This document shows positions 10,001 to 17,554 of a DNA stretch of 64,000 bases, piece after piece. A program made the translations under genes and the position numbers. Below the pieces are notes generated by a model. That model ran no database searches. It was given only the letters and a program-made list of their open reading frames with translations, and was not told the origin of the DNA. Source of the stretch: Arsenicicoccus dermatophilus (GTDB lineage Bacteria > Actinomycetota > Actinomycetes > Actinomycetales > Dermatophilaceae). The DNA lies in contig NZ_JAKZHU010000002.1 of assembly GCF_022568795.1 (NCBI RefSeq), positions 62,001 through 126,000 on the forward strand, given 5' to 3'. Positions within the stretch are counted from its first letter, which is position 1. Each line of letters opens with the position of its first letter.

Positions 10001-11594
10001 CCGGGGCATCCGGTCCCAGGGGCAGATAGGCACATCCGGCATACAGCACGCCCAGGATGGTGGCGACCTGGTCGATGCCCCTGGACATCTGCACGGCGAC
10101 CAGGTCGCCGGGCGCCGCGACGGCCGCCACCCGTCCGGCGACCTGGAGCGCGAGCTCGTCGAGCTCGCGATAGGTGATGCCACGGCCGCTCGTGGACTCC
10201 ACCACCGCGAGCGCGTCGCCGTGCTGCGCCAGGTGGTCTCGCACACCCGAGTGCAGGAGGGCAGGGGGCTGTCCGGGGGTGGCGTTCGCGGCGTCGCGGA
10301 CCGCGGCCTGCTCGGGCAGGAGCCAGTCCCCGGGGGCGCCGTCGGCGACGACCTCGTCGAGGTACTTCAGCAGGAGCGCGAAGATCCCGTCACGGACGTC
10401 CTCCGGGAGCGCGCCGTCGCGCACGTCAGCGGTGACCTCGACCTCGTTGCGCCCCACCCGGATCAGCCGGAGGTCGAAGGCGCTCTGGGGCGTCTGCGCC
10501 CAGGTCGTCGGGGTCCCCAGGACCTCGAGGGTGCGCGAGGTGAACACCTCCCTCTCCACCGCGTAGGTGAAGACGAATCGACTCGGCTCCACGACGCGAT
10601 GCGCCACCTGGGCCTCACGCATCTCGGTCATGGCATCGCGCTGCTCCACCAGGCGGCGTCGCAGGTCGCAGGCCACGGAGTCGAGGGCATCGGTGAAGGA
10701 CGGGGCGTCGAAGGCCCGGTGGGCATAGGCCATCGTCCGGTCCGTGACCAGGTCCTCGGTCCCCCGCACGTCCAGCCCGGCCACGGTCAGGCAGAAGTCC
10801 GGGTTGCTCGACCAGGCGCGGACCGCCCGTTCGTAGAGGGTGAGGAGCAGCACCGCCAGGCTCACGCCGTGCTGCTCGGCCCGGCGCTCCAGCACCGACC
10901 AGGTGAGCTCGTCCACGTGGTGCCGCAGGGTGGTAACCGTGCTCCCGGCCGCCACGTCGGTGGACAGACCGAGCACGTCGGCACCTCCCAGGAGCAGCGG
11001 GCCGTCGCCCGGTGCCTGACGGGGCCGTGGGCAGGCACGCGCGGTGACCAGCTCGCGGACCGCTGCGACGGAGGCGGGCACCGCGTCGCGCGCCTCTCCC
11101 GGGTCCTGGCAGGCACGGGCGAGGTCGTCGAGGACGACACCGATCGCCGCCACGTCGAGGGCCGCCAGCGAGAAGACCGTGTGCAGGACGCGGTCGTCCC
11201 CGGCGCCCTGGCTGACCGAGACCGACCAGTTGCGGCCCCGCCCGATGTCGATGCCGGAGCGCATCATGTCTCGTCGGATGCGTTCCCGGCAGCCGGCTGG
11301 GTCATGGGCGACGTCGTGGACGACCACCTGCGGTGCCGGCGCGTCCCCGTCCCGCAGCACCCCTTGCTCGACGTCGAGGACTCCCCGCAGCGCCGCATGC
11401 CGGTGCACCTGCTCGACGGCTCGCTGCAGCGTGCACACGGGAGCGGTGCCCCCGCGGAACTCGATGTACATCAGGCACTCGACAGCGCCCAGCGGCAGGT
11501 CGGGCAGACGCCCGACGGCATACGCGCGCTGCATCGAGCTCATCGCGACGGAGGTGCATGCCGTCGACCCCGAGCCATCTCCCTGGCCACTCAC
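7044..11594 (-). CDS. NRPS: degenerate Cy, Cys-type adenylation, tandem carrier proteins, C-terminal Cy-like domain
   Basis: A 1,516-residue synthetase and first gene of the minus-strand operon. Residues 20-430 resemble a Cy domain, but the DxxxxD site is replaced (SLAALDVAAIG, 142-152). Adenylation spans about 450-915: FTSGSTGEPKG 579-589, FDLSVHD 624-630, WNTVP 667-671, SGDW 693-696, and GGATEAAIW at 718-726. The code reads roughly D-L-H-N-L-S-M-I-W, near the Cys code. Two carrier domains follow with phosphopantetheine serines at S969 (FFELGGDSL) and S1077 (FFQLGGDSL). A second Cy-like domain (1125-1516) has N1255-x4-D1260 in place of D-x4-D. There is no aryl carrier, so the starter unit must come from elsewhere. 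GTG 11594 follows GAGGAGGTCCAC. Confidence 0.93.
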   Translation of the reverse strand: MSGQGDGSGSTACTSVAMSSMQRAYAVGRLPDLPLGAVECLMYIEFRGGTAPVCTLQRAVEQVHRHAALRGVLDVEQGVLRDGDAPAPQVVVHDVAHDPAGCRERIRRDMMRSGIDIGRGRNWSVSVSQGAGDDRVLHTVFSLAALDVAAIGVVLDDLARACQDPGEARDAVPASVAAVRELVTARACPRPRQAPGDGPLLLGGADVLGLSTDVAAGSTVTTLRHHVDELTWSVLERRAEQHGVSLAVLLLTLYERAVRAWSSNPDFCLTVAGLDVRGTEDLVTDRTMAYAHRAFDAPSFTDALDSVACDLRRRLVEQRDAMTEMREAQVAHRVVEPSRFVFTYAVEREVFTSRTLEVLGTPTTWAQTPQSAFDLRLIRVGRNEVEVTADVRDGALPEDVRDGIFALLLKYLDEVVADGAPGDWLLPEQAAVRDAANATPGQPPALLHSGVRDHLAQHGDALAVVESTSGRGITYRELDELALQVAGRVAAVAAPGDLVAVQMSRGIDQVATILGVLYAGCAYLPLGPDAPAARVDRIRKRSGWAALVTDDGGDLADVGAEPLAEPVPVAPEALAYVLFTSGSTGEPKGVAISHRAARNTLDDLRLRHGFTADDVMLAVSGIDFDLSVHDIFGTFAAGARLIMVEDAERRDPFAWSRSVREHGVTVWNTVPMLLEMLLAAAGPLPSLRVLLVSGDWIPLDLPARSRELAPASRFVAMGGATEAAIWSNEYVVESDEDLPPHWPSVPYGLPLGGQKYRVVDHADRDLPDRRVGELLIGGLGVADGYYNDPGRTSTSFVTDAAGERWYRTGDLGMWCDGLIFFAGRRDSQVKIRGHRIECGEVEAKLTDHPQVAQAVVVPIRRRTALGAVVVPRGEERPDVEDLVRHVGGQVPSYMIPARIVTVPQIPVTTNGKTDRSWAEQLLDGALPVEDGADPSTLDVHLATILAAWGDQLGVVATAESNFFELGGDSLAATRMCSVLRGQGIGAELADLFRAPTAAGFAAACRERGAPGPATDPPQGSRKAAPWQDDAAAQGLTLETAGLVEWCRWMWHRVLSDGADQPVDVTDDADFFQLGGDSLRAARLCADLVSSGVAVSVAKVFRHPRFGDFAERCAPVGDVVPLTDDVERIDPSEAFDLTDLQLSYALGSDGIPGVVRTNPCVAVVLASEDPQVQERWGRALAAVVRRHDALSLVRSEDFRQRVAPRAEAELVEVPFSLDDKAFRELLQTLDVEATCPPAVRAVIRRDRPDELGLVFNYLALDSTSIALVLADLAASATGADLGPETVPVDVFRRHAGQAPLPPSTSQLPSPRIPAAAIPSTPVGFTSVARVLPAETVTALHELARSKGVTVSSVVLRGLAQALASATGRPGVTINIPTAHRPIDAPDAMGQFTRLALCEITGDMDLRQTHETVGRSIERAGRVGPGRSTERQRYPVVFTSLVGAPLSRPLAGGAVRLVWTHTRTPAVLIDCQVTPMPAGEIEIRWDMPEDILDPAFVEPAFVDFYARVTGAVDGREIP

Positions 11595-11626
11595 GTGGAC
11601 CTCCTCGGACCTAGGCGCTCATGATG

Positions 11627-11641
11627 TGAATATCATTATCA
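11627..11641. promoter_or_regulatory. Fur/Zur-like dyad (candidate)
   Basis: The sequence TGAATATCATTATCA is an imperfect 7-1-7 dyad (5 of 7 positions symmetric) of the Fur-superfamily type, with TGA and TCA ends as in Zur and Fur boxes. It is a strongly AT-rich island in a GC-rich genome, 32 bases upstream of the NRPS start. On the minus strand TATGAT in the same stretch could be a -10 hexamer, so the AT richness may simply be promoter sequence. Zinc control is known for coelibactin-type clusters, which makes a Zur site plausible but unproven. Confidence 0.4.
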
Positions 11642-11646
11642 TATGC

Positions 11647-11665
11647 TTAGGTGAGGCTAACCTGA
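11647..11665. promoter_or_regulatory. DtxR/IdeR/DmdR iron box
   Basis: TTAGGTGAGGCTAACCTGA matches the 19-base DtxR-family consensus TTAGGTTAGGCTAACCTAA at 17 of 19 positions and keeps the inverted-repeat core. It lies in the 96-base gap between the divergent NRPS and transporter operons, 26 bases before the transporter ATG, so one bound repressor could shut both operons when iron is replete. This is direct evidence that the cluster is iron-regulated. Confidence 0.9.
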
Positions 11666-11690
11666 TAGTCGGAGCTGAGGAGATGAGTCG

Positions 11691-13436
11691 ATGACGGAAC
11701 AGGCACGGACCCCGCACCAGGCGGGGCAGGCCGCTCTGGGGGAGCTGCTCGCCCCGGTCAGAGGGCAGCTCCTCGCCGCCCGGGTCCTGGGAGGGCTCTC
11801 GGCCCTGCTGGCCATCGCCCCCTACGTCGCGCTCGTGGAGCTCGGCCGTGTCCTCCTCGACGGAAGCCCGGACCCGGCCCGGGTCGAGACGGTGACCCGC
11901 TGGCTGGTCGCCACCTTCCTCACCCAGCTCTTCGTCCACTTCCTGGCGCTGACGGTCTGCCACTTCGCCGACCTGCGACTGGCCAGGCACATCAGGGCAG
12001 GGCTCGTCGACCATCTCTCCCGGGCACCGCTGTCGTGGTTCACCGCCGGCAACTCCGGGCGGGTGCGCAAGGCCGTGCAGGACGACATCAAGACCCTGCA
12101 CCACCTGATCGCGCATGCTCCCGTGGACACCACCATGGCCGTGGTGACTCCCGTGGGTCTCGTGGCCTACGCCTTCGTCGTGGACTGGCGGCTCGGCCTG
12201 CTGTCGATCGCGACCCTGCCCGCCTACGTCGGCCTGCAGCTGATCAGCATGAAGGGGATGGGCGAGAAGACTGCGGCCATGGACCAGCGGCTGTCGGAGG
12301 TCTCCGCGACGCTGATCGAGTTCTGCGACGGGATAGAGGTCGTCCGGGCCTTCGGCAGGGCAGGAGAGGCCCACGACCGGTTCCGCCACGCGTCAGGTCG
12401 GTTCGTGGAGTTCTTCCTGGCCTGGGTGCAGCCGCTGATGCGCGTCTCGGCCTTGTCCGAGGCGCTCGTCAGCACGTCCGTGCTGCTCTTCGTCAACTCC
12501 GCCGTCGGTGCGCTCCTGGTGCGGTCCGGTCAGGTGCAGGTGATCGACCTGCTGACGACGACCCTCATCTCGCTGGTGGTGCCGGGCACCGTCCTGGTGC
12601 TCGGCAGCTCGGCCTGGTCGTACCAGCTGGCCGGATCCGCCGCACTGCGCATCCGGGAGCTGCTCGACACCCCCGCCCTGACCGATCCGGGCGTCGGGGA
12701 CGGGACGCCCAGGCCGCAGGACGCCACGGTCGAGCTCGACCGGGTGTGCTTCAGCTATCCCGGGTCGACGGCGGAGGGCGCAGCACTCACCGACGTGACG
12801 GCGACGCTGCCGCAGGGGTCGGTCACGGCGCTCGTCGGCCCGTCGGGCTCCGGGAAGTCCACCCTGGCCACCATGGTCGCGCGATTCCACGACCCCACCT
12901 CCGGCTCCATCCGCATCGGAGGCGTGGACATCCGCGAGATCCCCGACGTCTACGAGCACGTCGCCTTCGTCCTGCAGAATCCGCAGCTCCCCGACATACC
13001 GATCCGGGAGATCGTGCGTCTCGCCCGACCTGATGCCGACGACGAGGCCGTCGTCGACGCCGCGAGGCGAGCTCGCATCTGGGACGACATCGCCGCGCTC
13101 CCGGAGGGCCTCGACTCCCGGGCCCAGCTGTCCGGAGGACAGCGCCAGCGGATCGCCATCGCCCAGACCATCCTCGCCGACCGTCCCGTGGTGATCCTCG
13201 ACGAGGCCACCACGGCGACCGACCCGGACGTCGAGGCCGAGATCCAGGCCGCCCTCAGCGAGCTGGCGGTCGGCCGCACCGTGCTCGTCATCGCGCACAG
13301 CCCCGAGTCCGTCCTCGGGGCCGACCAGGTGATCGCCCTGGACCGGGGCAAGGTCGCCTGCGTGCTCGACCATCCCTCCCGGGAGGACCTCACCCGCCTC
13401 ATGTCCTACGACCTTTCGGAGATGCCGCATGTCTGA
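11691..13436 (+). CDS. ABC transporter half (membrane plus ATPase), metallophore uptake type
   Basis: A 581-residue fused permease-ATPase. Residues 20-310 hold about six membrane segments. The ATPase has Walker A GPSGSGKST (383-391), a Q-loop FVLQNPQLPD, signature LSGGQRQR, Walker B VVILDEATTATD and H-loop IAHS. The architecture matches YbtP/YbtQ and IrtA/IrtB: exporter-fold transporters that import ferric siderophores in Yersinia and mycobacteria. The ATG at 11691 is preceded by GAGGAGATGAGTCG and lies downstream of the iron box. The gene overlaps its partner by 8 bases, so the two probably form a heterodimer. Import rather than export is inferred from these relatives and the cluster context. 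Confidence 0.88.
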   Translation: MTEQARTPHQAGQAALGELLAPVRGQLLAARVLGGLSALLAIAPYVALVELGRVLLDGSPDPARVETVTRWLVATFLTQLFVHFLALTVCHFADLRLARHIRAGLVDHLSRAPLSWFTAGNSGRVRKAVQDDIKTLHHLIAHAPVDTTMAVVTPVGLVAYAFVVDWRLGLLSIATLPAYVGLQLISMKGMGEKTAAMDQRLSEVSATLIEFCDGIEVVRAFGRAGEAHDRFRHASGRFVEFFLAWVQPLMRVSALSEALVSTSVLLFVNSAVGALLVRSGQVQVIDLLTTTLISLVVPGTVLVLGSSAWSYQLAGSAALRIRELLDTPALTDPGVGDGTPRPQDATVELDRVCFSYPGSTAEGAALTDVTATLPQGSVTALVGPSGSGKSTLATMVARFHDPTSGSIRIGGVDIREIPDVYEHVAFVLQNPQLPDIPIREIVRLARPDADDEAVVDAARRARIWDDIAALPEGLDSRAQLSGGQRQRIAIAQTILADRPVVILDEATTATDPDVEAEIQAALSELAVGRTVLVIAHSPESVLGADQVIALDRGKVACVLDHPSREDLTRLMSYDLSEMPHV

Positions 13437-15198
13437 CCCGCACAGCTCTGGAGTCCCGACCTGGCGTGATCCGCTCCTCCTGCAGGCCCTGCACCCGCAC
13501 CTGAGTCCCGAGGGCCGACGGGCCCAGCGGACGTTCCTGGTGAAGTGTGCTCTCGGCGGAGTCCTGGACGGCACGGCGGTGTCGCTGCTGATGCCCCTGT
13601 CCTCGGCACTGGCGCAGGACCGACCCGTGGGTCCCCTGATCGCGCTCCTGGGGGCCGTCGCGCTGGGGGCCGGCCTGCTGCGATATCTCTCCGCACGATC
13701 CGGCTACCTCACCGCCGTCGACTACCTGAACCACTCCAACGAGCGACTCGGACGCTGCCTCGCACAGCTGCCGCTGGGATGGTTCTCCCACGACCGAACC
13801 GCCGTGCTCGCGCGATTCGTGGCCCGGGACAGCGTCCTGGTCGCCGAGACCGCCGCGCAGCTGACCGGTCAGATCGTCACCCACGCGGTCGCGCTGGTGA
13901 CCATGGTGGTGGGGACGCTCCTGTGGAATCCCCGCATCGGGCTGGGACTCGCCGCCCTCGCACCGATCATCGCGATCGTCCTGGTCCTGGCCCAGAGCGT
14001 GCTGCGGCGCTCCAGCACGATCAGCATCCCCAGCGAGGACGAGCTGGCGCACCGGCTGGTCGAGTTCGCCGCCTGCCAGCCCATGCTCCGCGCTGCGGGC
14101 CGGTCGACGCGCTTCGCACCCCTGGAGGAGGCCGCCCGCGACAACGACCGCGCCCGGCTGAAGGAGATGTGGCTCAGCATCCTGCCGATCATGATGAACG
14201 GCACGGCCCTCCAGCTGCTGGTCGTGACCGCGATCACGCTGGTGGTCCACGGCTCCCTGGGGGCCGTGACGACCGTCGTGTTCATCGGGCTCCTGCTGCG
14301 CTATGCCCGCACCCTCGAGCAGCTCGGCCAGCTGACCCTCGACCTGAACCCGGTCCGCCGGCCGCTGCAGCACCTGAACGCGGTCTGCTCCACCCCGTCG
14401 CTGCCCGAGCCGCCGAGCTCGGCGCCCCACCGGGGCCATACCCTGGAGCTGGAGCACGTGACGTTCGGCTACGACTCGGGCCGCCCCGTGGTTCGCGACA
14501 TCTCGTTCACCGTCCCCGAGCGGACCATGACGGCTGTCGTCGGACCGTCCGGCTCCGGCAAGACGACGATCGCGCGCCTCGTCGCGAGGTTCTGGGACGT
14601 CGATGCCGGCACCGTGCGCCTCGGTGGGACCGACGTCCGTGACCTGCGCCATGCCGACCTGATGGCCCAGATGTCCATGGTCTTCCAGGACGTGTACCTC
14701 TACGACGACACGGTGCTGGAGAACATCCGGGTCGCCCGCCCCGACGCCAACGACGCAGAGGTCAAGGCTATCGCCGACCTCGCGGGCGTGACCCCGATCG
14801 CGGAGAGGATCGGCTGGGACGCCCGGGTCGGCGAGGGCGGCCGGGCACTGTCCGGTGGTGAGCGGCAGCGGGTGTCGATCGCCCGCGCCCTCCTCAAGCG
14901 AGCCCCCGTCGTCCTCTTCGACGAGGCCACCTCGGCCCTGGACGCCGAGAACGAGCAGAACGTCCTCGCCGCCGTGCAGCAGCTTCGCGCCTCCTCGACC
15001 TTCCTCGTCATCGCCCACAAGCTCGACACCGTGCGGGACGCCGACCAGATCGTCGTGCTGGACGAGGACGGCCACGTCGCCGAGGTGGGCACCCATGACG
15101 AGCTCCATGCCGCCCAGGGGGCCTATCGCCGCTTCTGGGATCGCCGTGAGGCCGCCGTCGGATGGCAGCTGGCGAGCGGGGACCCGCAGGGCTCGTGA
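13429..15198 (+). CDS. ABC transporter half, partner of the preceding gene
   Basis: A 589-residue fused permease-ATPase, the second half of a probable heterodimeric YbtPQ/IrtAB-type transporter. The N-terminal 310 residues carry the membrane domain; the ATPase has GPSGSGKTT, a Q-loop MVFQDVYLYDD, signature LSGGERQRVS, Walker B VVLFDEATSALD and IAHKLD. The start overlaps the first transporter gene by 8 bases and the stop overlaps the transferase gene start (TGATG), giving a three-gene coupled operon. The catalytic glutamate after Walker B is present in both halves. Full length, no frame problem. Confidence 0.88.
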   Translation: MSDPHSSGVPTWRDPLLLQALHPHLSPEGRRAQRTFLVKCALGGVLDGTAVSLLMPLSSALAQDRPVGPLIALLGAVALGAGLLRYLSARSGYLTAVDYLNHSNERLGRCLAQLPLGWFSHDRTAVLARFVARDSVLVAETAAQLTGQIVTHAVALVTMVVGTLLWNPRIGLGLAALAPIIAIVLVLAQSVLRRSSTISIPSEDELAHRLVEFAACQPMLRAAGRSTRFAPLEEAARDNDRARLKEMWLSILPIMMNGTALQLLVVTAITLVVHGSLGAVTTVVFIGLLLRYARTLEQLGQLTLDLNPVRRPLQHLNAVCSTPSLPEPPSSAPHRGHTLELEHVTFGYDSGRPVVRDISFTVPERTMTAVVGPSGSGKTTIARLVARFWDVDAGTVRLGGTDVRDLRHADLMAQMSMVFQDVYLYDDTVLENIRVARPDANDAEVKAIADLAGVTPIAERIGWDARVGEGGRALSGGERQRVSIARALLKRAPVVLFDEATSALDAENEQNVLAAVQQLRASSTFLVIAHKLDTVRDADQIVVLDEDGHVAEVGTHDELHAAQGAYRRFWDRREAAVGWQLASGDPQGS

Positions 15199-15863
15199 TG
15201 CGCGAGACGACGCTGGCGGCCTGTCACCCGGTCGAGGCGATGCGCCCCTTCCTGACGGTCGACCGGTTGGACGACGCCCAGCGCGCCCGGTGGGCCCGGC
15301 TGCGACGACGCCGTGACCGGGACGCCTTCGTCGCCGCTCGAGTCCTGGCGAGCCTGCTCTGGAGCTGTCTGCGTGGACGCCCGGCACACGAGTGCCGGCT
15401 GGAGCAGCGATGCCAGGAGTGCGGCGGCCCCCACGGTCGGCCCCACGTTCGCGACGATCCCGACGTCGCCGTCGCCTGGAGCCACTCAGGCGGTCTGGCG
15501 GCAGCGATCGTCGGCCCAGGACCGGTCGCGGTCGACGTGGAGACAGGTCTCCCCCCGGTCGAGCTGACCGGAGGACCTGGTCCGTCGGACAGCGCCCGCC
15601 GCTGGACGACCGCGGAGTGCTGGACCAAGGCCGGATACACGGATCTGGCCGAGGCCCTGCACCACCTCCGTCGGGGGACCGTCCCGAGCGCGCCCCGGGG
15701 GCTGCCGTCGCTGTCCGAGCTCCAGCACCGGTCCTGGACGCCGGCACCGGTCGAGCCATCCCCGCCCCACAGCGCCCTCTGCCTCCTGTCCCGCACCCCG
15801 ACGCGCCTCGTGGCTGCCGTGCGGGTGCCCGCCGGCTCGCGGCACACGGCTCAGCGCTGGTAG
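15198..15863 (+). CDS. 4'-phosphopantetheinyl transferase (Sfp type)
   Basis: A 221-residue enzyme that converts apo- to holo-carrier proteins using CoA; needed to activate the NRPS carrier domains of this cluster. Family motifs are visible: DRDAFVAARVL, CQECGGPHGRP, AWSHSGGLAAA, the metal-binding VAVDVE, and the W-T-x-x-E-x-x-x-K helix (WTTAECWTKAG). The ATG at 15198 was chosen because it overlaps the transporter stop as TGATG; a longer frame starting at 15162 lies inside the transporter gene. Its 3' end overlaps by 13 bases with the convergent TenA-like gene, so the operon ends here. Confidence 0.9.
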   Translation: MRETTLAACHPVEAMRPFLTVDRLDDAQRARWARLRRRRDRDAFVAARVLASLLWSCLRGRPAHECRLEQRCQECGGPHGRPHVRDDPDVAVAWSHSGGLAAAIVGPGPVAVDVETGLPPVELTGGPGPSDSARRWTTAECWTKAGYTDLAEALHHLRRGTVPSAPRGLPSLSELQHRSWTPAPVEPSPPHSALCLLSRTPTRLVAAVRVPAGSRHTAQRW

Positions 15864-16504
15864 GCCGCCTCGAAGAACGCCAGCTCGCAGGACACCGCCC
15901 GCCGGAAGGCCGCCTCCACCGCCGCGCGTTCGGCCTCGTCCTCGGGCACGTCGTCGTCGAGCTCGGCCCGCAGCCACTCCACCCACCCGCGGAAGTCGCG
16001 CCCCCGGTGCAGGTCGACCCAGCCGACGTGCTCGGGTCGCGTGGCGGTCATCGGCTCGTCGTCGGCGCGCTCGGCCCAGTCGCGGTCGAGCCACTCGGCG
16101 ACGAGCAGCACCGCCACCACCTGGGCGTAGCTGCGGGAGTCGTTGGCGTCGCGCATGACCCGGTCGAAGGCGCGCGTCGCCTCGGTGAGCTGTGGTGCGG
16201 TGCGGTCCTGCTCGCCGACGCCGAGGGCGTCGAAGGAGTCGGCGAAGTAGGTGTCCTCGTCGCCGGCGAACACGCCGAGCTGGCGGGCGTACCGCAGGCG
16301 GCTGGGCAGATCCGGCGCGGTCGCGCAGGCCTGGCCGAGCAGCGCCACGAAGGCGTCGCAGAACTGGTAGTCCTGCACGAGGTAGCGGGCGAGCACGTCG
16401 TCCGCGACGGTGCCGGCGAGCAGCTCGTCGACGAAGCGGTGCTGCGTGGCCGCAGTCCACTCGTCACGGACGGACTCGCGCAGGGACTGGCTCCAGCTGG
16501 TCAT
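15851..16504 (-). CDS. TenA/THI-4 family protein, Cys-less (TenA_E-like)
   Basis: A 217-residue helical protein of the TenA family (aminopyrimidine aminohydrolase/thiaminase II), associated with thiamine salvage. Supporting features are the family-like YLVQDYQFCDAFVALLG segment, a DSFDALGV segment, and a C-terminal VSCELAFFEAAYQR, whose CELAFFE fits the conserved E-x-x-F-W/F. The position that carries the catalytic Cys in classical TenA seems occupied by VAVLLVAEWLDRDWAER, as in the Cys-less TenA_E subgroup. The ATG at 16504 gives the usual family length; an upstream extension of 74 codons lacks support. No thiamine genes are adjacent. Confidence 0.75.
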   Translation of the reverse strand: MTSWSQSLRESVRDEWTAATQHRFVDELLAGTVADDVLARYLVQDYQFCDAFVALLGQACATAPDLPSRLRYARQLGVFAGDEDTYFADSFDALGVGEQDRTAPQLTEATRAFDRVMRDANDSRSYAQVVAVLLVAEWLDRDWAERADDEPMTATRPEHVGWVDLHRGRDFRGWVEWLRAELDDDVPEDEAERAAVEAAFRRAVSCELAFFEAAYQR

Positions 16505-16576
16505 GCCCCCACCGTATGCCGCCCCGAATCTCTGAGTCGGCGAGCTGGCCAACCCATCTCGTGCCAAGCTCGGGTC

Positions 16577-17485
16577 ATGTGGTCCCACGAGGAGGACGCC
16601 GCCCTGCGCGTCGAAGCCATGCAGTGGCTCGCAGTCCGCACCCATGACGGAGAGCGAGTGCTGTCCACGGAAGAAATCGAGGAATTCCGCTTCCGGGGTG
16701 AGCCCTTCAAGCTGCGGGACCGGCAACGGGGCATCCGCAAGCCCAAGGAGCTCGGGTCTGCCTTGTCGATCACGACGGTATGGCGGCCGGAGGGCGCCGC
16801 CCGCCCCTACGAGGACGACCTCGGCTCAGATGGTCTGGTTCGGTACAAATGGCGAGGGGACGATCCAGACCACGCGGAGAACCGAGCCCTGCGCGCCGCG
16901 ATGCGAGATCAACACCCGCTCATCTGGTTCTGGGGTGTGGGTACCGCGCTTTACAAGCCCATCTTTCCGATTTTCCTCGTGGACGAGGAGCCGACCCACC
17001 ACCAGTTCGTGGTGGCCCTGGACGGTATGCAGCACCTACGACCTTCCGAGTCCCCTGTCGAGGAGATTCTCCGCCGCTACCTGCGATTCGAGACCACGAG
17101 ACGGCTCCATCAACCGGTCTTTCGCAGCATGGTGATGCGAGCTTACGAGAATCATTGCGCCGTCTGCTCCTTGCGCCACCCCGTGCTCCTCGACGCGGCT
17201 CACATCGTCGAGGACAAGCACGAGCTCGGGGCCGCTTCTCTGCGGAACGGTTTATCATTGTGCAAGATCCATCACGCCGCTTACGACAGCGGGATCTTGG
17301 GGGTGACACCGGACTTCCGTGTGCAAATCCGAGCAGATATTCTCGATGAAGTCGATGGCCCATTGCTGGAGTACGGCCTCAAAGGGCTGCACGGCGACGA
17401 GCTGAGGTTCCTTCCCAGGCTCAAGCGCGAGCGGCCTGACCCCCACCTGTTGCAGATCCACTTCGAAAAGTTCCTTGCCGGCTGA
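16577..17485 (+). CDS. HNH endonuclease domain protein
   Basis: A 302-residue protein with a C-terminal HNH nuclease module at about residues 190-240: CAVCSLRH, LLDAAHIVE, NGLSLCKIHHAAYDSG, with the zinc-type cysteines and the H-N-H residues present. The N-terminal 180 residues (WSHEEDAALRVEAMQWLA, then a charged region and IWFWGVGTALYKPIFP) resemble the DNA-recognition part of restriction-like HNH proteins. Such proteins are often solitary Mcr-type or type II-like nucleases; no methylase is next to it. The gene has visibly more A/T, with rare codons such as TTT, TTA and ATT, suggesting recent transfer. ATG 16577 was chosen as the start of family homology; GTG 16561 is an alternative. Confidence 0.75.
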   Translation: MWSHEEDAALRVEAMQWLAVRTHDGERVLSTEEIEEFRFRGEPFKLRDRQRGIRKPKELGSALSITTVWRPEGAARPYEDDLGSDGLVRYKWRGDDPDHAENRALRAAMRDQHPLIWFWGVGTALYKPIFPIFLVDEEPTHHQFVVALDGMQHLRPSESPVEEILRRYLRFETTRRLHQPVFRSMVMRAYENHCAVCSLRHPVLLDAAHIVEDKHELGAASLRNGLSLCKIHHAAYDSGILGVTPDFRVQIRADILDEVDGPLLEYGLKGLHGDELRFLPRLKRERPDPHLLQIHFEKFLAG

Positions 17486-17518
17486 CGGAGGTCACTTCAG
17501 CCTGCCTTGAGGTGTGGG

Positions 17519-17549
17519 TGCGGCGGCGCCGAGCGGAGGCGCCGCCGCA
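17519..17549. terminator. Bidirectional terminator hairpin
   Basis: A perfect 12-base stem with a 7-base loop lies between the convergent HNH gene (stop 17485) and the lamin-tail gene (stop 17555). It can serve both strands. Confidence 0.8.
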
Positions 17550-17554
17550 CGACG

